From positions 1 to 64,000 of the forward strand of contig PLFE01000171.1 of the NCBI GenBank assembly GCA_003136675.1: DNA of 64,000 nucleotides, read 5' to 3'. The position numbers were made by a program, and so were the translations under genes. Positions 16,700-26,500 of this stretch are shown here, piece by piece (position 1 is the stretch's first letter; every line of letters starts with the position of its first letter). This stretch comes from Bryobacterales bacterium. GTDB lineage: Bacteria; Acidobacteriota; Terriglobia; Bryobacterales; Bryobacteraceae. The notes under the pieces are model-generated. The model saw only the letters and a list, made by a program, of their open reading frames with translations, did not search any database and was not told the DNA's origin.

Positions 16700-17404
16700 G
16701 TGGAAATCGCAACTGCTCCTATTTTAATCATCGATGATGATGTCGGTTTCACGGAACTGCTGAGGGAACTGCTTTCCGCGGAAGGCTACTCGCTGGAAGC
16801 GGTGCACAACGGCGAGGCGGGCTTGGCGCGCGCCCTTGCAGGACACTACTCTTTAATCATCCTCGACGTGATGCTGCCGGGACGGAATGGCCTGGATGTG
16901 CTGCGAACCATGCGAAAGCAGTCGCAGACGCCGGTGCTGATGCTCACCGCCCGCGGGCACGACACGGACCGGATTCAAGGCCTCGAAAGCGGCGCGGACG
17001 ATTACCTGCCCAAGCCGTTTCACCCACGCGAACTGTTGGCGCGGATTCGTGCGGTTCTGCGCCGCACCGGAGCGCCATCCCAGGACAAGAGCGATCCTGC
17101 CATGCAGGTGGGGGATGTGATCCTCGATACGAAAGCGCGCACGGTGCGGGTGGCTGGAGAATTGAAGGAAGTGACCTCGGCGGAGTTCGACCTGCTGCGT
17201 CTGCTGCTGGTCGCCGCCGGCCAGGTGGTTACGCGCGAGGAGCTGTTCCGCGCCGTTCTCGGCCGTGAGTTTTCGGTGTTCGATCGCAGCATCGACAATC
17301 ACGTGAGCAGCCTGCGCAAAAAGCTGGGGAATCGCATGAACGGCATCGAGCGCATCAAGAGCGTGCGCGGCACCGGATACATCTACGCCGCCGTGGACCG
17401 TTGA
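16700..17404 (+). CDS. OmpR/CpxR-type response regulator
   Basis: The 234-residue protein has a receiver domain (ILIIDDDVGFTELL acidic pocket, phospho-accepting Asp in IILDVMLPG at about residue 56, Lys in YLPKPFHPREL) and an OmpR winged helix (TSAEFDLLRLLLVAAGQVV, SIDNHVSSLRKKLG, IKSVRGTGYIY). The start is set at GTG 16700, leaving five residues before the first strand as is normal; an ATG at 16664 is in frame. The kinase gene follows one base after the stop. Overall resemblance is closest to CpxR. Confidence 0.92.
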   Translation: MEIATAPILIIDDDVGFTELLRELLSAEGYSLEAVHNGEAGLARALAGHYSLIILDVMLPGRNGLDVLRTMRKQSQTPVLMLTARGHDTDRIQGLESGADDYLPKPFHPRELLARIRAVLRRTGAPSQDKSDPAMQVGDVILDTKARTVRVAGELKEVTSAEFDLLRLLLVAAGQVVTREELFRAVLGREFSVFDRSIDNHVSSLRKKLGNRMNGIERIKSVRGTGYIYAAVDR

Positions 17405-17405
17405 G

Positions 17406-18791
17406 TTGAGAGGTCTGTTCTGGCGTGTCTTCGTCTGGTACCTGGGCTCAACCCTCGCGCTGCTTGCGATCGGCACTATCATCCTGAAGCTGACCGATCC
17501 GGAATTCAACTTTACTTCGGGCGGCCTGGCCAAAGACTCGATCCAGTTACAGGCTCAAGACGCGGCCCAGACGTATCTTCGCGCGGGCGCGGCGGGGTTG
17601 CGAACGGCTCTCAAGAAGGGACCGCGGGCTCGATTCCTTTTCGATTCCGACGGCCACGAGCTAACCGGACAAACTCCTCCGCAGCGCATGGACCAGCTCG
17701 TGTCGCAGGTGATGAAGAGCGGAACTCTGGAGTATGAATTCATCGACCCGGAGATGTATGCCGGCACGTTGCAGCGGCTCGAAGGCCGCGATTATATTTT
17801 CGTGAAGGCGGTTTCCCGATCGCGGCTGACCGCGCGGCCGCTGCCGGTTTGGGCGCGTCTGGCGTTGGGCCTTTTCACCGCATTCCTGATTTGCATCGTT
17901 TTCGCGCGCTATGTAGCGTCGCCTTTAGAGCGGCTGCGCAGCGTGACCAGGGATTTTGCATCCGGCAATTTGCAGGCCCGCGTGGGTGACGCCAAGCCCT
18001 TCAACCGCAAAGACGAGTTCAGCGACCTGGCGCGCGATTTCGACAATATGGCTTCGCAGATCGAGAACCTGGTGCTTTCGCAGCAGAGGATGCTGGGCGA
18101 TATTTCGCATGAATTGAGGTCGCCGCTCACCAGGCTGATTATTGCCGTCGAGATGGCGGGACGCAAGGCGGGCGCGGAAGCCGCGCCTTACCTCACGCGT
18201 ATCGAACAGGAAGCCGACCGGATGAACGTGCTGATCGGCGAGATTCTACGGACCGCGAAGGCGGAGCAGTTGAAAAACGGTCCGCGCAAGCTCTTCGATC
18301 TTTCGAATCTGGTGCGCGATGTGGCGGCGGACGCGGACTTTGAAGCCGCGGCGGGCGACCGCCGCGTGGTGGTGAAGGATTGCGATCCGAGCTTAGTCCA
18401 CGGCGACCGTGAATCGATGCGTAGCGCCGTCGAGAACGTTATGCGGAACGCGATCCGCTACACTCCGCCGGGTTCCGAAATCACGGTGAACCTGCAGCGC
18501 ATGGACGCGGCGAAAGCGCGCGTGACGGTACGAGACCGCGGCCCCGGTGTTCCGGAAGAATCCCTGGCCCATCTTTTTGAGCCGTTCTACCGGGTGAACG
18601 ATGCTCGCGACCGCGATAGCGGAGGCGCCGGACTGGGCCTGGCGATCACGCGGCAAGTGGTGAAAGCGCATGGCGGCAACGTCAGCGCGGTGAATTGCGC
18701 CGACGGTGGTTTGCAACTGACGATCGAGTTGCCGTTGAAGACGCCGGACGGAGCGGCGCGCAACGGAATTCGATTTCGAGCAAGCGCCTGA
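17406..18791 (+). CDS. CpxA-like sensor histidine kinase
   Basis: The 461-residue protein has a membrane segment near the N terminus (about 8-28), a sensor region of about 120 residues, a second membrane segment (about 150-170), HAMP, then HisKA with the phospho-accepting His235 in [14 protein letters not shown]. The ATPase domain shows N box [13 protein letters not shown]1 [12 protein letters not shown] box FEPFYRVND and G2 [12 protein letters not shown]. It starts with TTG one base after the regulator stop. With the regulator it forms an envelope-type two-component system; the stimulus is unknown. Confidence 0.92.
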   Translation: MRGLFWRVFVWYLGSTLALLAIGTIILKLTDPEFNFTSGGLAKDSIQLQAQDAAQTYLRAGAAGLRTALKKGPRARFLFDSDGHELTGQTPPQRMDQLVSQVMKSGTLEYEFIDPEMYAGTLQRLEGRDYIFVKAVSRSRLTARPLPVWARLALGLFTAFLICIVFARYVASPLERLRSVTRDFASGNLQARVGDAKPFNRKDEFSDLARDFDNMASQIENLVLSQQRMLGDISHELRSPLTRLIIAVEMAGRKAGAEAAPYLTRIEQEADRMNVLIGEILRTAKAEQLKNGPRKLFDLSNLVRDVAADADFEAAAGDRRVVVKDCDPSLVHGDRESMRSAVENVMRNAIRYTPPGSEITVNLQRMDAAKARVTVRDRGPGVPEESLAHLFEPFYRVNDARDRDSGGAGLGLAITRQVVKAHGGNVSAVNCADGGLQLTIELPLKTPDGAARNGIRFRASA

Positions 18792-18813
18792 GAGCCGGGG
18801 GCCCGTTTTTCGA

Positions 18814-18819
18814 TACTAT
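18814..18819 (+). promoter_or_regulatory. Putative -10 box before the inositol oxygenase gene
   Basis: TACTAT lies in the 35 bases between the kinase stop and the ATG at 18827, seven bases before that ATG. A promoter here would give a leaderless transcript. The -35 match is weak. Confidence 0.25.
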
Positions 18820-18826
18820 AGAACTG

Positions 18827-19678
18827 ATGACCACACCGACCGCTGAGAATCCGCTCCGGAGCCTGGAGGAATGGGATGATTTCGTCGGGAGCCGCTACGC
18901 CCCCGGCAAAGCCAACGAGCAGTTTCGCAACTACGAGACTGCCGACGCCGGCGTGAGGGAATTCTACCGGCAGAATCACGCGTTCCAAACGCTGGATTTC
19001 GCGCGCGCGAAGAAAGCCGAATACGGAGCGCTGCGGAAACGGCGCATGGGCATCTGGCAGGCCGCGGAGTTTCTGAACACGCTGGTGGATGAAAGCGATC
19101 CCGATACGGATCTCTCGCAGTTGGAGCATCTGCTGCAGACGTCGGAAGCTATTCGCGCCGAGGGTCATCCGCGCTGGATGGTCCTCACCGGCTTCATTCA
19201 TGATCTGGGTAAGATCCTCTGTCTTTTCGATGAGCCGCAGTGGGCGGTTGTGGGGGATACTTTCCCGGTGGGCTGCGCATGGTCCGACCAGATTGTGTTC
19301 CATGATTTCTTCGCCGCGAATCCCGATGCGAAGGTTCCCGGCTACCAGACTTTGCACGGAGTCTACGAACCGCATTGCGGCCTTGACCAGGTGACGATGT
19401 CATGGGGGCACGATGAGTATCTTTACGGCGCGGTGAAGGACTACCTGCCCGAGCCCGCGCTCTATATGATTCGCTATCACTCCTTCTATCCCGCGCACCG
19501 TCATGGTGCGTACAGGCACTTAATGACGCCACACGATGAGAAGATGTTTGAATCGGTGGTGAAGTTCAATCCGTTCGACTTATATTCGAAGGGCGCGGGG
19601 CGTCCGGATGTAAAGGCGGTGAAGCCTTATTATGAAGATCTGATCGCCGAATTTTTCCCGGCCGAGTTGCAGTGGTAG
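18827..19678 (+). CDS. Inositol oxygenase
   Basis: The 283-residue protein matches myo-inositol oxygenase throughout: [33 protein letters not shown] (first His-Asp pair of the di-iron HD-type site), [26 protein letters not shown] and the end [16 protein letters not shown]. It opens myo-inositol with O2 to D-glucuronate. Bacterial copies are less common than those of eukaryotes. The ATG at 18827 is used because the homology starts there. The next gene, convergent and abutting, encodes a glycoside hydrolase; a transporter of the GPH family lies 2.4 kb further on. A local pathway is possible but not shown. Confidence 0.92.
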   Translation: MTTPTAENPLRSLEEWDDFVGSRYAPGKANEQFRNYETADAGVREFYRQNHAFQTLDFARAKKAEYGALRKRRMGIWQAAEFLNTLVDESDPDTDLSQLEHLLQTSEAIRAEGHPRWMVLTGFIHDLGKILCLFDEPQWAVVGDTFPVGCAWSDQIVFHDFFAANPDAKVPGYQTLHGVYEPHCGLDQVTMSWGHDEYLYGAVKDYLPEPALYMIRYHSFYPAHRHGAYRHLMTPHDEKMFESVVKFNPFDLYSKGAGRPDVKAVKPYYEDLIAEFFPAELQW

Positions 19679-21601
19679 CTAGTGCGCGCTGGCGGGTTCG
19701 GTCCGCTCCAGATAGCTGATGAAGCCCAGCAACGCGCCCCAGTGATAGAAGCGGTCGCTGCTCTTGACGTCATCACCCATGCCCAGCGTCGCGTTGTAGT
19801 TCTCATGCACGTGGCCGTTTTTCTTCCACTCGCCTAAAAAGAGGTTGAGCGACTTTTCCGCGAGATGCTCCCGCGCCTCGGGCAGGTTATAGTTGCACAG
19901 ACCCAGATAGACAAGGTAGTTCATCGGCCCCCACACACGGCCGCGCCAATACTCCTGATCTTTATAAGCTGGGTCGTTCCGCGCGATGGAAGGCAATACG
20001 AATGGGCCGCCGAACTCAGATGGATTCTCGAGATGCTCCCGCACCATCCGTTCCGCCTGCTGCGGGGTCGCCGCCCTGGCCAGCAGGGGATAGAAGTTAG
20101 TCGGCGAGAGGCGCGGGCTGGGCTTACCCGTGACCAGGTCTTTATTGAGAAAGATTCCCGTCTTCTCATCCCACAGGGTTGCGAGCTTGGCGCGGTAACG
20201 GTCCGCCCGGCCGGCGAGTTCTTTGGCTTCGGGAATCCTGCCGAGTTGAGTCGCGATGATGGCGAGGGCTTCGCAGTCGGCCACATACAAGCCCATCAAT
20301 CCGGCATCGGCCAGCATCATGTGCCCGGTGGTCTTGTCGAACGGCACATCATCATACATGGGGGAATTGTCCAGCCCGGATTCAAACCGCGCGCCTTGCA
20401 GCGTTCCGCGCGAGGGATCGTCGAGGTCTTCCGGCTCTCCGTGCGCGTCGCTGCCCCACACCAGATAGCCCTGCACATCCCGATGCTCGGCCCACCACCG
20501 ATTCCATGCCAGCAGACGCGGAAACGTATCCCGCAGTAGCCACTGCTCATGAAACTTGCGATAGAGCCCCAGCACCGTGATTGCGCCGACGGGTGGTTCG
20601 GAGCGGTCTCCGCTCTTCCATTCGCCGGCGCGCGCGTAGTTGGGAACGAAGCCACGGGGAGTGGATTCATTCAGCGTCTCGATGGCGTCCGCGTAGGCCA
20701 GATCGCGGTCACCGACGGACGCCATGGAAGCGGCGAAAAATGTATCCCAGTCGAACAGAACATAGCCACCCCAACCCACCGACCAGAGACGGCTCACCGG
20801 CGAAATGACGCGCTGGTGCTCCGGATCGTAGATGGTATCCCAGCCGAGCACGGTCTGGATCGCGTCCGCGATGGAGGCAGCTTTCCCGGCCTTTTGATTG
20901 GCGCGATCATAGTCCGCGCGACGCTCCGCGAGGATGGCCTGTACCTGGTCGATGCTTCGCGATCTGCCGGAAGTAACGGCCACCGGCTTGTCCAGATCCA
21001 CCGAAAAATAGGGGCTGTTGACGGGTGCGCTGCAGGCCGTGGTCTCAACTCCGTTGAGAAAGAATGAAGTGCGGCGGCCGGCGGAATGCGCCTCGATTCG
21101 GTCCGTCAATTTTTCGACTGAGCCGGGCCGGTTCCAAAGAAAGCCAACGGAGAACACTGCCGTCATGGGCAGCGGGTCATCCACGCCGGTGGCCAGCGGG
21201 GTGACCAGCAGAACGAGTTCGCCCGCTTTCGTCGCCGACTGCACGCGAAATGTCCGGCCTTTCCAGGTGAGGGTCAGGTCCGTGTAGCTGCCATCGAAGG
21301 CGTGCGGCCCCGGAAAAACCTTCTCGGCGTTAGGGTCCATTTGGCCGATGAAGGCCGTGGCAAGAAACGCCTCGCCATTCAGCCGGCGTTTATCGAGAAA
21401 ACCAATCCGCACGGCCAATCCTTCGGGCAGCAAGACATGCGTGGTTACGCTGTGCGTGTCCCAGGTGTTCCAACCGCGGCCGAGGCGCAGTTGAACCTGG
21501 GCATATTCGGGCGATTGGAGACGCGCCTGCGGCTTACAGACAGCCGGCACGACCAATAACGCTAAGACGATATAGAAAATCAGACGTGAGTGTTCGCGCA
21601 T
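19679..21601 (-). CDS. Secreted MGH1-like glycoside hydrolase
   Basis: The 640-residue protein has a signal peptide (about 1-25) and, after a beta-rich N-terminal domain, an (alpha/alpha)6 toroid with WSVGWGGYVLFDWDTFFAA, WWAEHRDVQGYLVWGSDA, LDNSPMYDDVPFD, RGRVWGPMNYLVYLGL and NGHVHENYNATLG. These fit the GH63/mannosylglycerate-hydrolase-like group in which Asp and Glu in the toroid do the hydrolysis. The likely role is cleavage of an oligosaccharide in the periplasm; the substrate is not known. The ATG at 21601 is chosen because the signal sequence starts there; the frame is open 126 bases more. Confidence 0.82.
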   Translation of the reverse strand: MREHSRLIFYIVLALLVVPAVCKPQARLQSPEYAQVQLRLGRGWNTWDTHSVTTHVLLPEGLAVRIGFLDKRRLNGEAFLATAFIGQMDPNAEKVFPGPHAFDGSYTDLTLTWKGRTFRVQSATKAGELVLLVTPLATGVDDPLPMTAVFSVGFLWNRPGSVEKLTDRIEAHSAGRRTSFFLNGVETTACSAPVNSPYFSVDLDKPVAVTSGRSRSIDQVQAILAERRADYDRANQKAGKAASIADAIQTVLGWDTIYDPEHQRVISPVSRLWSVGWGGYVLFDWDTFFAASMASVGDRDLAYADAIETLNESTPRGFVPNYARAGEWKSGDRSEPPVGAITVLGLYRKFHEQWLLRDTFPRLLAWNRWWAEHRDVQGYLVWGSDAHGEPEDLDDPSRGTLQGARFESGLDNSPMYDDVPFDKTTGHMMLADAGLMGLYVADCEALAIIATQLGRIPEAKELAGRADRYRAKLATLWDEKTGIFLNKDLVTGKPSPRLSPTNFYPLLARAATPQQAERMVREHLENPSEFGGPFVLPSIARNDPAYKDQEYWRGRVWGPMNYLVYLGLCNYNLPEAREHLAEKSLNLFLGEWKKNGHVHENYNATLGMGDDVKSSDRFYHWGALLGFISYLERTEPASAH

Positions 21602-21772
21602 ATGTACAATCGGGAGTGGCCGGCCATCCATTGGGCCCCTTTCAAAGATAATGTCACCGATCATCTGGCGCATTGCCACCCTACTGCTGGCAGCTTCGAG
21701 CTTACACGGTGAACGACCAAGCCACAACGGTTAAAAGGCCCTGAATAACTTGAGATAATCGGCAGAGGGCCT

Positions 21773-22045
21773 ATGCTCCATCGTGTGAAAGACCCATCCC
21801 CGGAACAGAGGCACGCGGCTGAAATCCTGCTCGGGCGTCCTGTGTCGGAAGAGGCCGCCGTGATTATCAAGAGCCTTGACCCGGCCGGGATCATTCCGTC
21901 ACGACTGTCACATGATCAGCGGATCGAAGCGCTTAAATCGTCAGTCCAACGCCTGGCTGGCCCAGCCATCAGCGGCCACGAGGAAGAAGCGGCTGTCAAC
22001 GAGGCGATGCGGTCGGTTCGCCCCAATTACAGGCCGACTGATTGA
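21773..22045 (+). CDS. Small acidic protein, possible antitoxin of a lost PIN toxin
   Basis: The 90-residue protein is helical and acidic (SPEQRHAAEILLGRPVSEEA at the front, EEEAAVNEAMRSVRPNYRP at the end). I do not recognise it with certainty. Its stop overlaps a TTG that opens LRVVLAST, similar to the first strand of PIN-domain toxins (usually RVVLDTN); that frame then runs into unrelated sequence and ends inside the transporter gene about 120 bases later. This would make it the surviving half of a toxin-antitoxin pair. The reading is an inference from gene layout and a seven-residue match. Confidence 0.5.
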   Translation: MLHRVKDPSPEQRHAAEILLGRPVSEEAAVIIKSLDPAGIIPSRLSHDQRIEALKSSVQRLAGPAISGHEEEAAVNEAMRSVRPNYRPTD

Positions 22046-22124
22046 GAGTCGTCCTCGCCTCAACGCAGAAGAAATGGCGCGGCAAACATGACGCACAGTA
22101 CGAGGGGAGTGAGTTTCCACTGGG

Positions 22125-23564
22125 CTATGGAATAGCCTTCGCGCGCAGCCTGGCTTGAATATCCCCCACTTTCTTGCGATTCAAACTGAAGCGGAGAATC
22201 AGAACAATCGCCAGCGCGAGCAAAATCCCCGGAACCATCCCATAGGAAATGCCGATGCGCGCCGCGACCTGCGGGCCCTGCGGCTGATCGCCTGGAGCGA
22301 GATGAATGAAGTGGCTCAGCAGCACGCCGCTAATCAGCAACGCGCCGCCGGAGGCAATCTTCTCGCCGAAGTTCATCATGCCGAAGCAAACGCCCTCGCG
22401 GCGCATGCCGGATTTCAGCTCGTCTTCGTCCACCACGTCGGCCATCATGGAAAATGGCAGCACCCAAAGCGCGCTGGCGAACAGGCCCGCGATCAGATTT
22501 CCCGCCATTAACGGGAAGGGGTGGTCCATTCCAAACAGGTGGCCCTTGCCGATGAGAAGGGACGCGAGAACAAGAATCGTAACCAGACCCAGCACGGATG
22601 CCGCATAGAAATTTCGTTTCTCGCCGCGTTTCGCGACCCAGATCCAGGCCGCCACACCCACCACCGCGCCCGCGTAAAAAGAGCCTTGCACCAGGCTGAG
22701 CCAGTGGTGATCTTCAATGCCCGCATACCATTTGAGGAAGTGAACGCCCAGGCTGAAGTTCACCACCACGGCGAGAGAGCCCAGCGTGAAGGAGAACCAG
22801 AGCGTGCGGAAATCGCGGTTCTTCAGGAAGAGCCACATACCAGCGAAGAAGTGGCGCGCTTCCTCTCGGGCCGCACCGAGCTGCCCGAAAGTCTTACTGG
22901 ATTGCGTTCCGAAGACGGAGATCAGGCCAGCCGCTGTCATGGTCAGTCCGAAGGCGGCGCCCATGCGTGGATAACCCGCGTAGTGCAGTTTTTGGTCTAG
23001 TCCATCGCTCAGTTTCCGAAAGAAGATCAGGAGCGGCAATGTGGCTCCCGCCGCCATCCCGATCAAGCCCACCAGGCTGCGAACCGCAATCACGCGCGTG
23101 CGCTCGTCGTAATCCGTGGTGAGTTCCGCGCCCAGGCTGAGATAGGGAATGCGGTAAGTGGCGAAGCAGAAGCGGAATCCGAGTGAGGTGACCAGAAGCC
23201 AGGTGAAAAGAGCCGGCGTGGGCAGTCCTTGCGGGGGACTCAACAGCGCCCAGAAAAATGGACCCATGCCCAGGCAGCCGATCAGCATGAAAGACTGGCG
23301 CCGTCCCAGGGCGAAACGCGCGGCATCGGACCGAAATCCAATGTAGGGGTCGAGCACGGCATCAACTACCAGTCCTGCCGTGACTCCGAAACCGGCCAGC
23401 GCCCCATTCAAACCCATCACCGAGTTATAGAAGAGCAGAACGTAAATCCCGAAAACGGCCATGGTGAGCGTGATGGGAATCTCGCCCACGCCATAAAGAA
23501 TCTTCAGGCCGAGCGGCACCGGTTTCCGGACAAGCGGTTGCGCGATAACCGTGGCGGCGCTCAT
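22125..23564 (-). CDS. GPH-type (glycoside-pentoside-hexuronide) MFS transporter
   Basis: The 479-residue protein has about twelve membrane segments and GPH features: LYGVGEIPITLTMAVFG at the front, the loop DAVLDPYIGFRSDAARFALG-like motif after segment 2 and RIPYLSLGAELTTDYDERTR. GPH proteins co-transport sugars or glycosides with cations; relatives in animals (MFSD2A) carry lysolipids. Its ATG directly follows the TAA of the polyketide synthase (TAAATG), so the two are coupled. That link makes export or import of the synthase product more likely than a stand-alone sugar role, but this is inference. Confidence 0.82.
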   Translation of the reverse strand: MSAATVIAQPLVRKPVPLGLKILYGVGEIPITLTMAVFGIYVLLFYNSVMGLNGALAGFGVTAGLVVDAVLDPYIGFRSDAARFALGRRQSFMLIGCLGMGPFFWALLSPPQGLPTPALFTWLLVTSLGFRFCFATYRIPYLSLGAELTTDYDERTRVIAVRSLVGLIGMAAGATLPLLIFFRKLSDGLDQKLHYAGYPRMGAAFGLTMTAAGLISVFGTQSSKTFGQLGAAREEARHFFAGMWLFLKNRDFRTLWFSFTLGSLAVVVNFSLGVHFLKWYAGIEDHHWLSLVQGSFYAGAVVGVAAWIWVAKRGEKRNFYAASVLGLVTILVLASLLIGKGHLFGMDHPFPLMAGNLIAGLFASALWVLPFSMMADVVDEDELKSGMRREGVCFGMMNFGEKIASGGALLISGVLLSHFIHLAPGDQPQGPQVAARIGISYGMVPGILLALAIVLILRFSLNRKKVGDIQARLRAKAIP

Positions 23565-26500
23565 TTACGTAGTTAGGATAGCGGTAGCGACCGAGAGTTG
23601 TCCCTGAATCGATGTGTGCGCCGACAATTTCTTACCTTTAAGGGCGGGGAAGAGCGCTGTTAGCGCATCGGCCAATTCCATTTCGACGGTGCCCTTCGCC
23701 AGGTCGAATCCCGTGATGTGAAGCGAATGCAATCCCTGGTGGAAGCCCTGACCCAGCGCTTTGGAGAGTGCTTCCTTGGCCGTCCACAGGCGCAGCGCCC
23801 ACTCGTTATGCTTGTCTGGCGGAAGGCCGGCGAGCATGCCGCGTTCTTCCTCGCGGAAAGCGATTTTCTCGAAGTTCTCCGCGGCGCGCCCAACAACTTC
23901 GATATCGATTCCCACCCGCTGGTTCGCCTGCACGGTTGCGATGGCGGCGGCCACTCCATGGCTATGGGTGATGGAGATCTGGGGAAGCACGTTCAAACGC
24001 TGCTCCCATGCTCCGTGAGCCTCCGGCTTTCCATGCCCGTCGTAACCGATCTCGATGTCCGCTTCACAGAGCACTTCTCCGGTTGCTTTGGCGATTAACT
24101 CGCGGACCGCGTCTTTGGCGGCGCAGCGGCCCAGCAGCCATTCATGCCGGCGCTTGGCCACGCCTTTCATGCCTTCCCACTCGGTTCGTTCCTTAGGATT
24201 CAAAGCCAGGTAAGCCAGAGCTTTCAACCAGATGTTATGGGAAGATTCGAGGAACTCGGTCGATAAATCATCAATGCGCCGGCACACAACGCTTTCGCCG
24301 GAGGCAGCTTCAGGCCACGGCGCGGATACATAAGCTTCGCGCGGCGACACGCGCAGGTGCAGAAAACGGGGGGGCTGCGGAAAACGCCTGGTTTCCCAAC
24401 CCTTCAACCGGTAATAAACCTTCCCTGAGTGATCCAGAACCTCGATGTCGGAGTGGATCACCATGTCGCTTTCAAATCGCCGGAGAACGCGGCATTCCAG
24501 GCGCGCGCCTACCGGCGGCGAGGATTCGAATATGTCGAACGAAGCCACCCGGTAGGGGAACAGATCCGTGCCCTTTTCAATCGCTTCCCAGAACCAGTAA
24601 GCCACGGCCTGTCCGGCGGCATCCAGCAAAATCGGATCGAAAACGAAAGCGGGACGCGGATTGCCCTCAAAAAGGATGTCGTGCGGCAGAGCTTCGAGAG
24701 TGGCGCTGGCGCCGTTGCGCGCCGCCCGCTCGACGCTCTTCACGCCTTGCATCAACGCGCCGTGAAACATGCCGGTACGGTAGAGCAAGGCGGGGTCCCA
24801 TGTCGAACGATGTTCCTGTTCCAGAGCGAAGGGCATTGGTCCGCCGGACGCCGGGCGGCTGTCTGCAAAAAGGACTGTCGCTTCGGCGAAGATGGGTCGC
24901 AGAGCCGGGCGTGCCCCCTCGCGCGTGCCCGCTTCGCGCGCGCCTGCCTCCCGCAACGCCACGTGAATCTCTCCGGGCGCTTTGTGTTTCGCCGTGAGTT
25001 CCACGGTGTAGCCGGGTTGCTCGATGGTGACCCAGCGCGCGGCGCGGATATCGCGCATCCCGGTGCACACGCGGTTCGGCTCCAGCAGAGCCGCGGCTTC
25101 CGCCAAAATCTCCATCGTGACCGTGAGTGGGACAACCGGCAGGCCCAGCAGCGAGGGGTCTTCAACCGAGACATCGCGGCCCAGCGTGTGGTCCCAAAAT
25201 ACGGTTTCCTTCGCGAGATCGAAACGATGTAACGCGATGGCGTGGGAGCCCGGAACCAGGTCCAGCACCTCCGTAATAAAGGGGCGTTTTGTGGCGTGAG
25301 CCGGCTCTGGCGCTGGCGCCGGCATCGTCGCGACTGCCGCGCCTCCCACCAGCGCCGTCATGAACTGCTGCTGCGCGGCCAGGAAATGCTGCATCGTACG
25401 CAGGTGCTCTTCCATCACCATCGCTCGAGGCGATGAGGCGACGGCCGCCATCGCGGGAAGGGGAGCGGGCGCATGTTCAGGCAAAGCGTGATGCTTCGGA
25501 CCGCCGTTCACTGAAACCACGGGCGCAGGCTCGGGCGTTTCGATTCTCTTCGGCGGCCGGTTCGGCAGTTCAAACCCTTCCGGCAGGCGAATGGGCTGAA
25601 TTCCAGAACGCAGAATCATTGTGCGCTTCGGCTTCACGGGCGCATCAAAGGTCTTGGGATCGCGCCGGTCATAAAGTGGCGTCAGATTCGGATTCACGCC
25701 GTGCGCGATCAACTGGCCCAGCATGTGGTGTAACTGCAGAATGCCGGAGCGATGCTGCACGTTCGAGGGAATCGAAATATGCGGTTTGCCGCGCAGCACG
25801 TCATCCACAAATCCGCTGAGGTTACTCTTGGGGCCGATCTCGACGAAGATGCGCACGCCATCGCGGTACATCGCGTCAGTCGTCTCGCGGAAGCGCACGG
25901 TGGACGCCCACTGCACGGCCGCAAGCTGCCGGATGGCATCGGGATCGTCAGGATAGCGCTCGGTGGTCACACAGGAATAGAGATCCACTTGCGGCTTGCC
26001 GATCGACAGGTGATCGAAATGCGTGCGCAGGGGCTTACTGAAAACCTCAAACCAGGGCGTATGATACGCGCGGCCGAAGGGCAATTTCTGGGCGATGGCG
26101 GCCTTGCCGGAAAGCGCCTGCATCAACCGGTCAATGGCGTCTTCCTTGCCGCAGATCACCACCTGGTGGACGCAGTTATCCAGGGCGATATAGAGTTCGC
26201 CATTGCTCTTCGCGACCAGATCTTCCAGCAGTTTGTGATCCGCGCCGGCGATGGCCAGCAACACCGCTTCCGGAATTCCGCTGGTGGTGCTGAGCCGTTC
26301 AAAAACATCGTAGACGCCGCGAATGTGAGCCAGCAGGCTCGATTCGCTTTTGGCTTGCACGGTTTCCGAAGCGAGAAGCGCCGAATGCTCGCCGGTGCTG
26401 TGCCCCACCATGGCGTCGGGCTTGATGTCGAAGCGAGCCAGTAGGGCGTACAAAGCCTGGTTGGATGCGAAGACGGATTCCGCGCCTGAATCCATATTCC

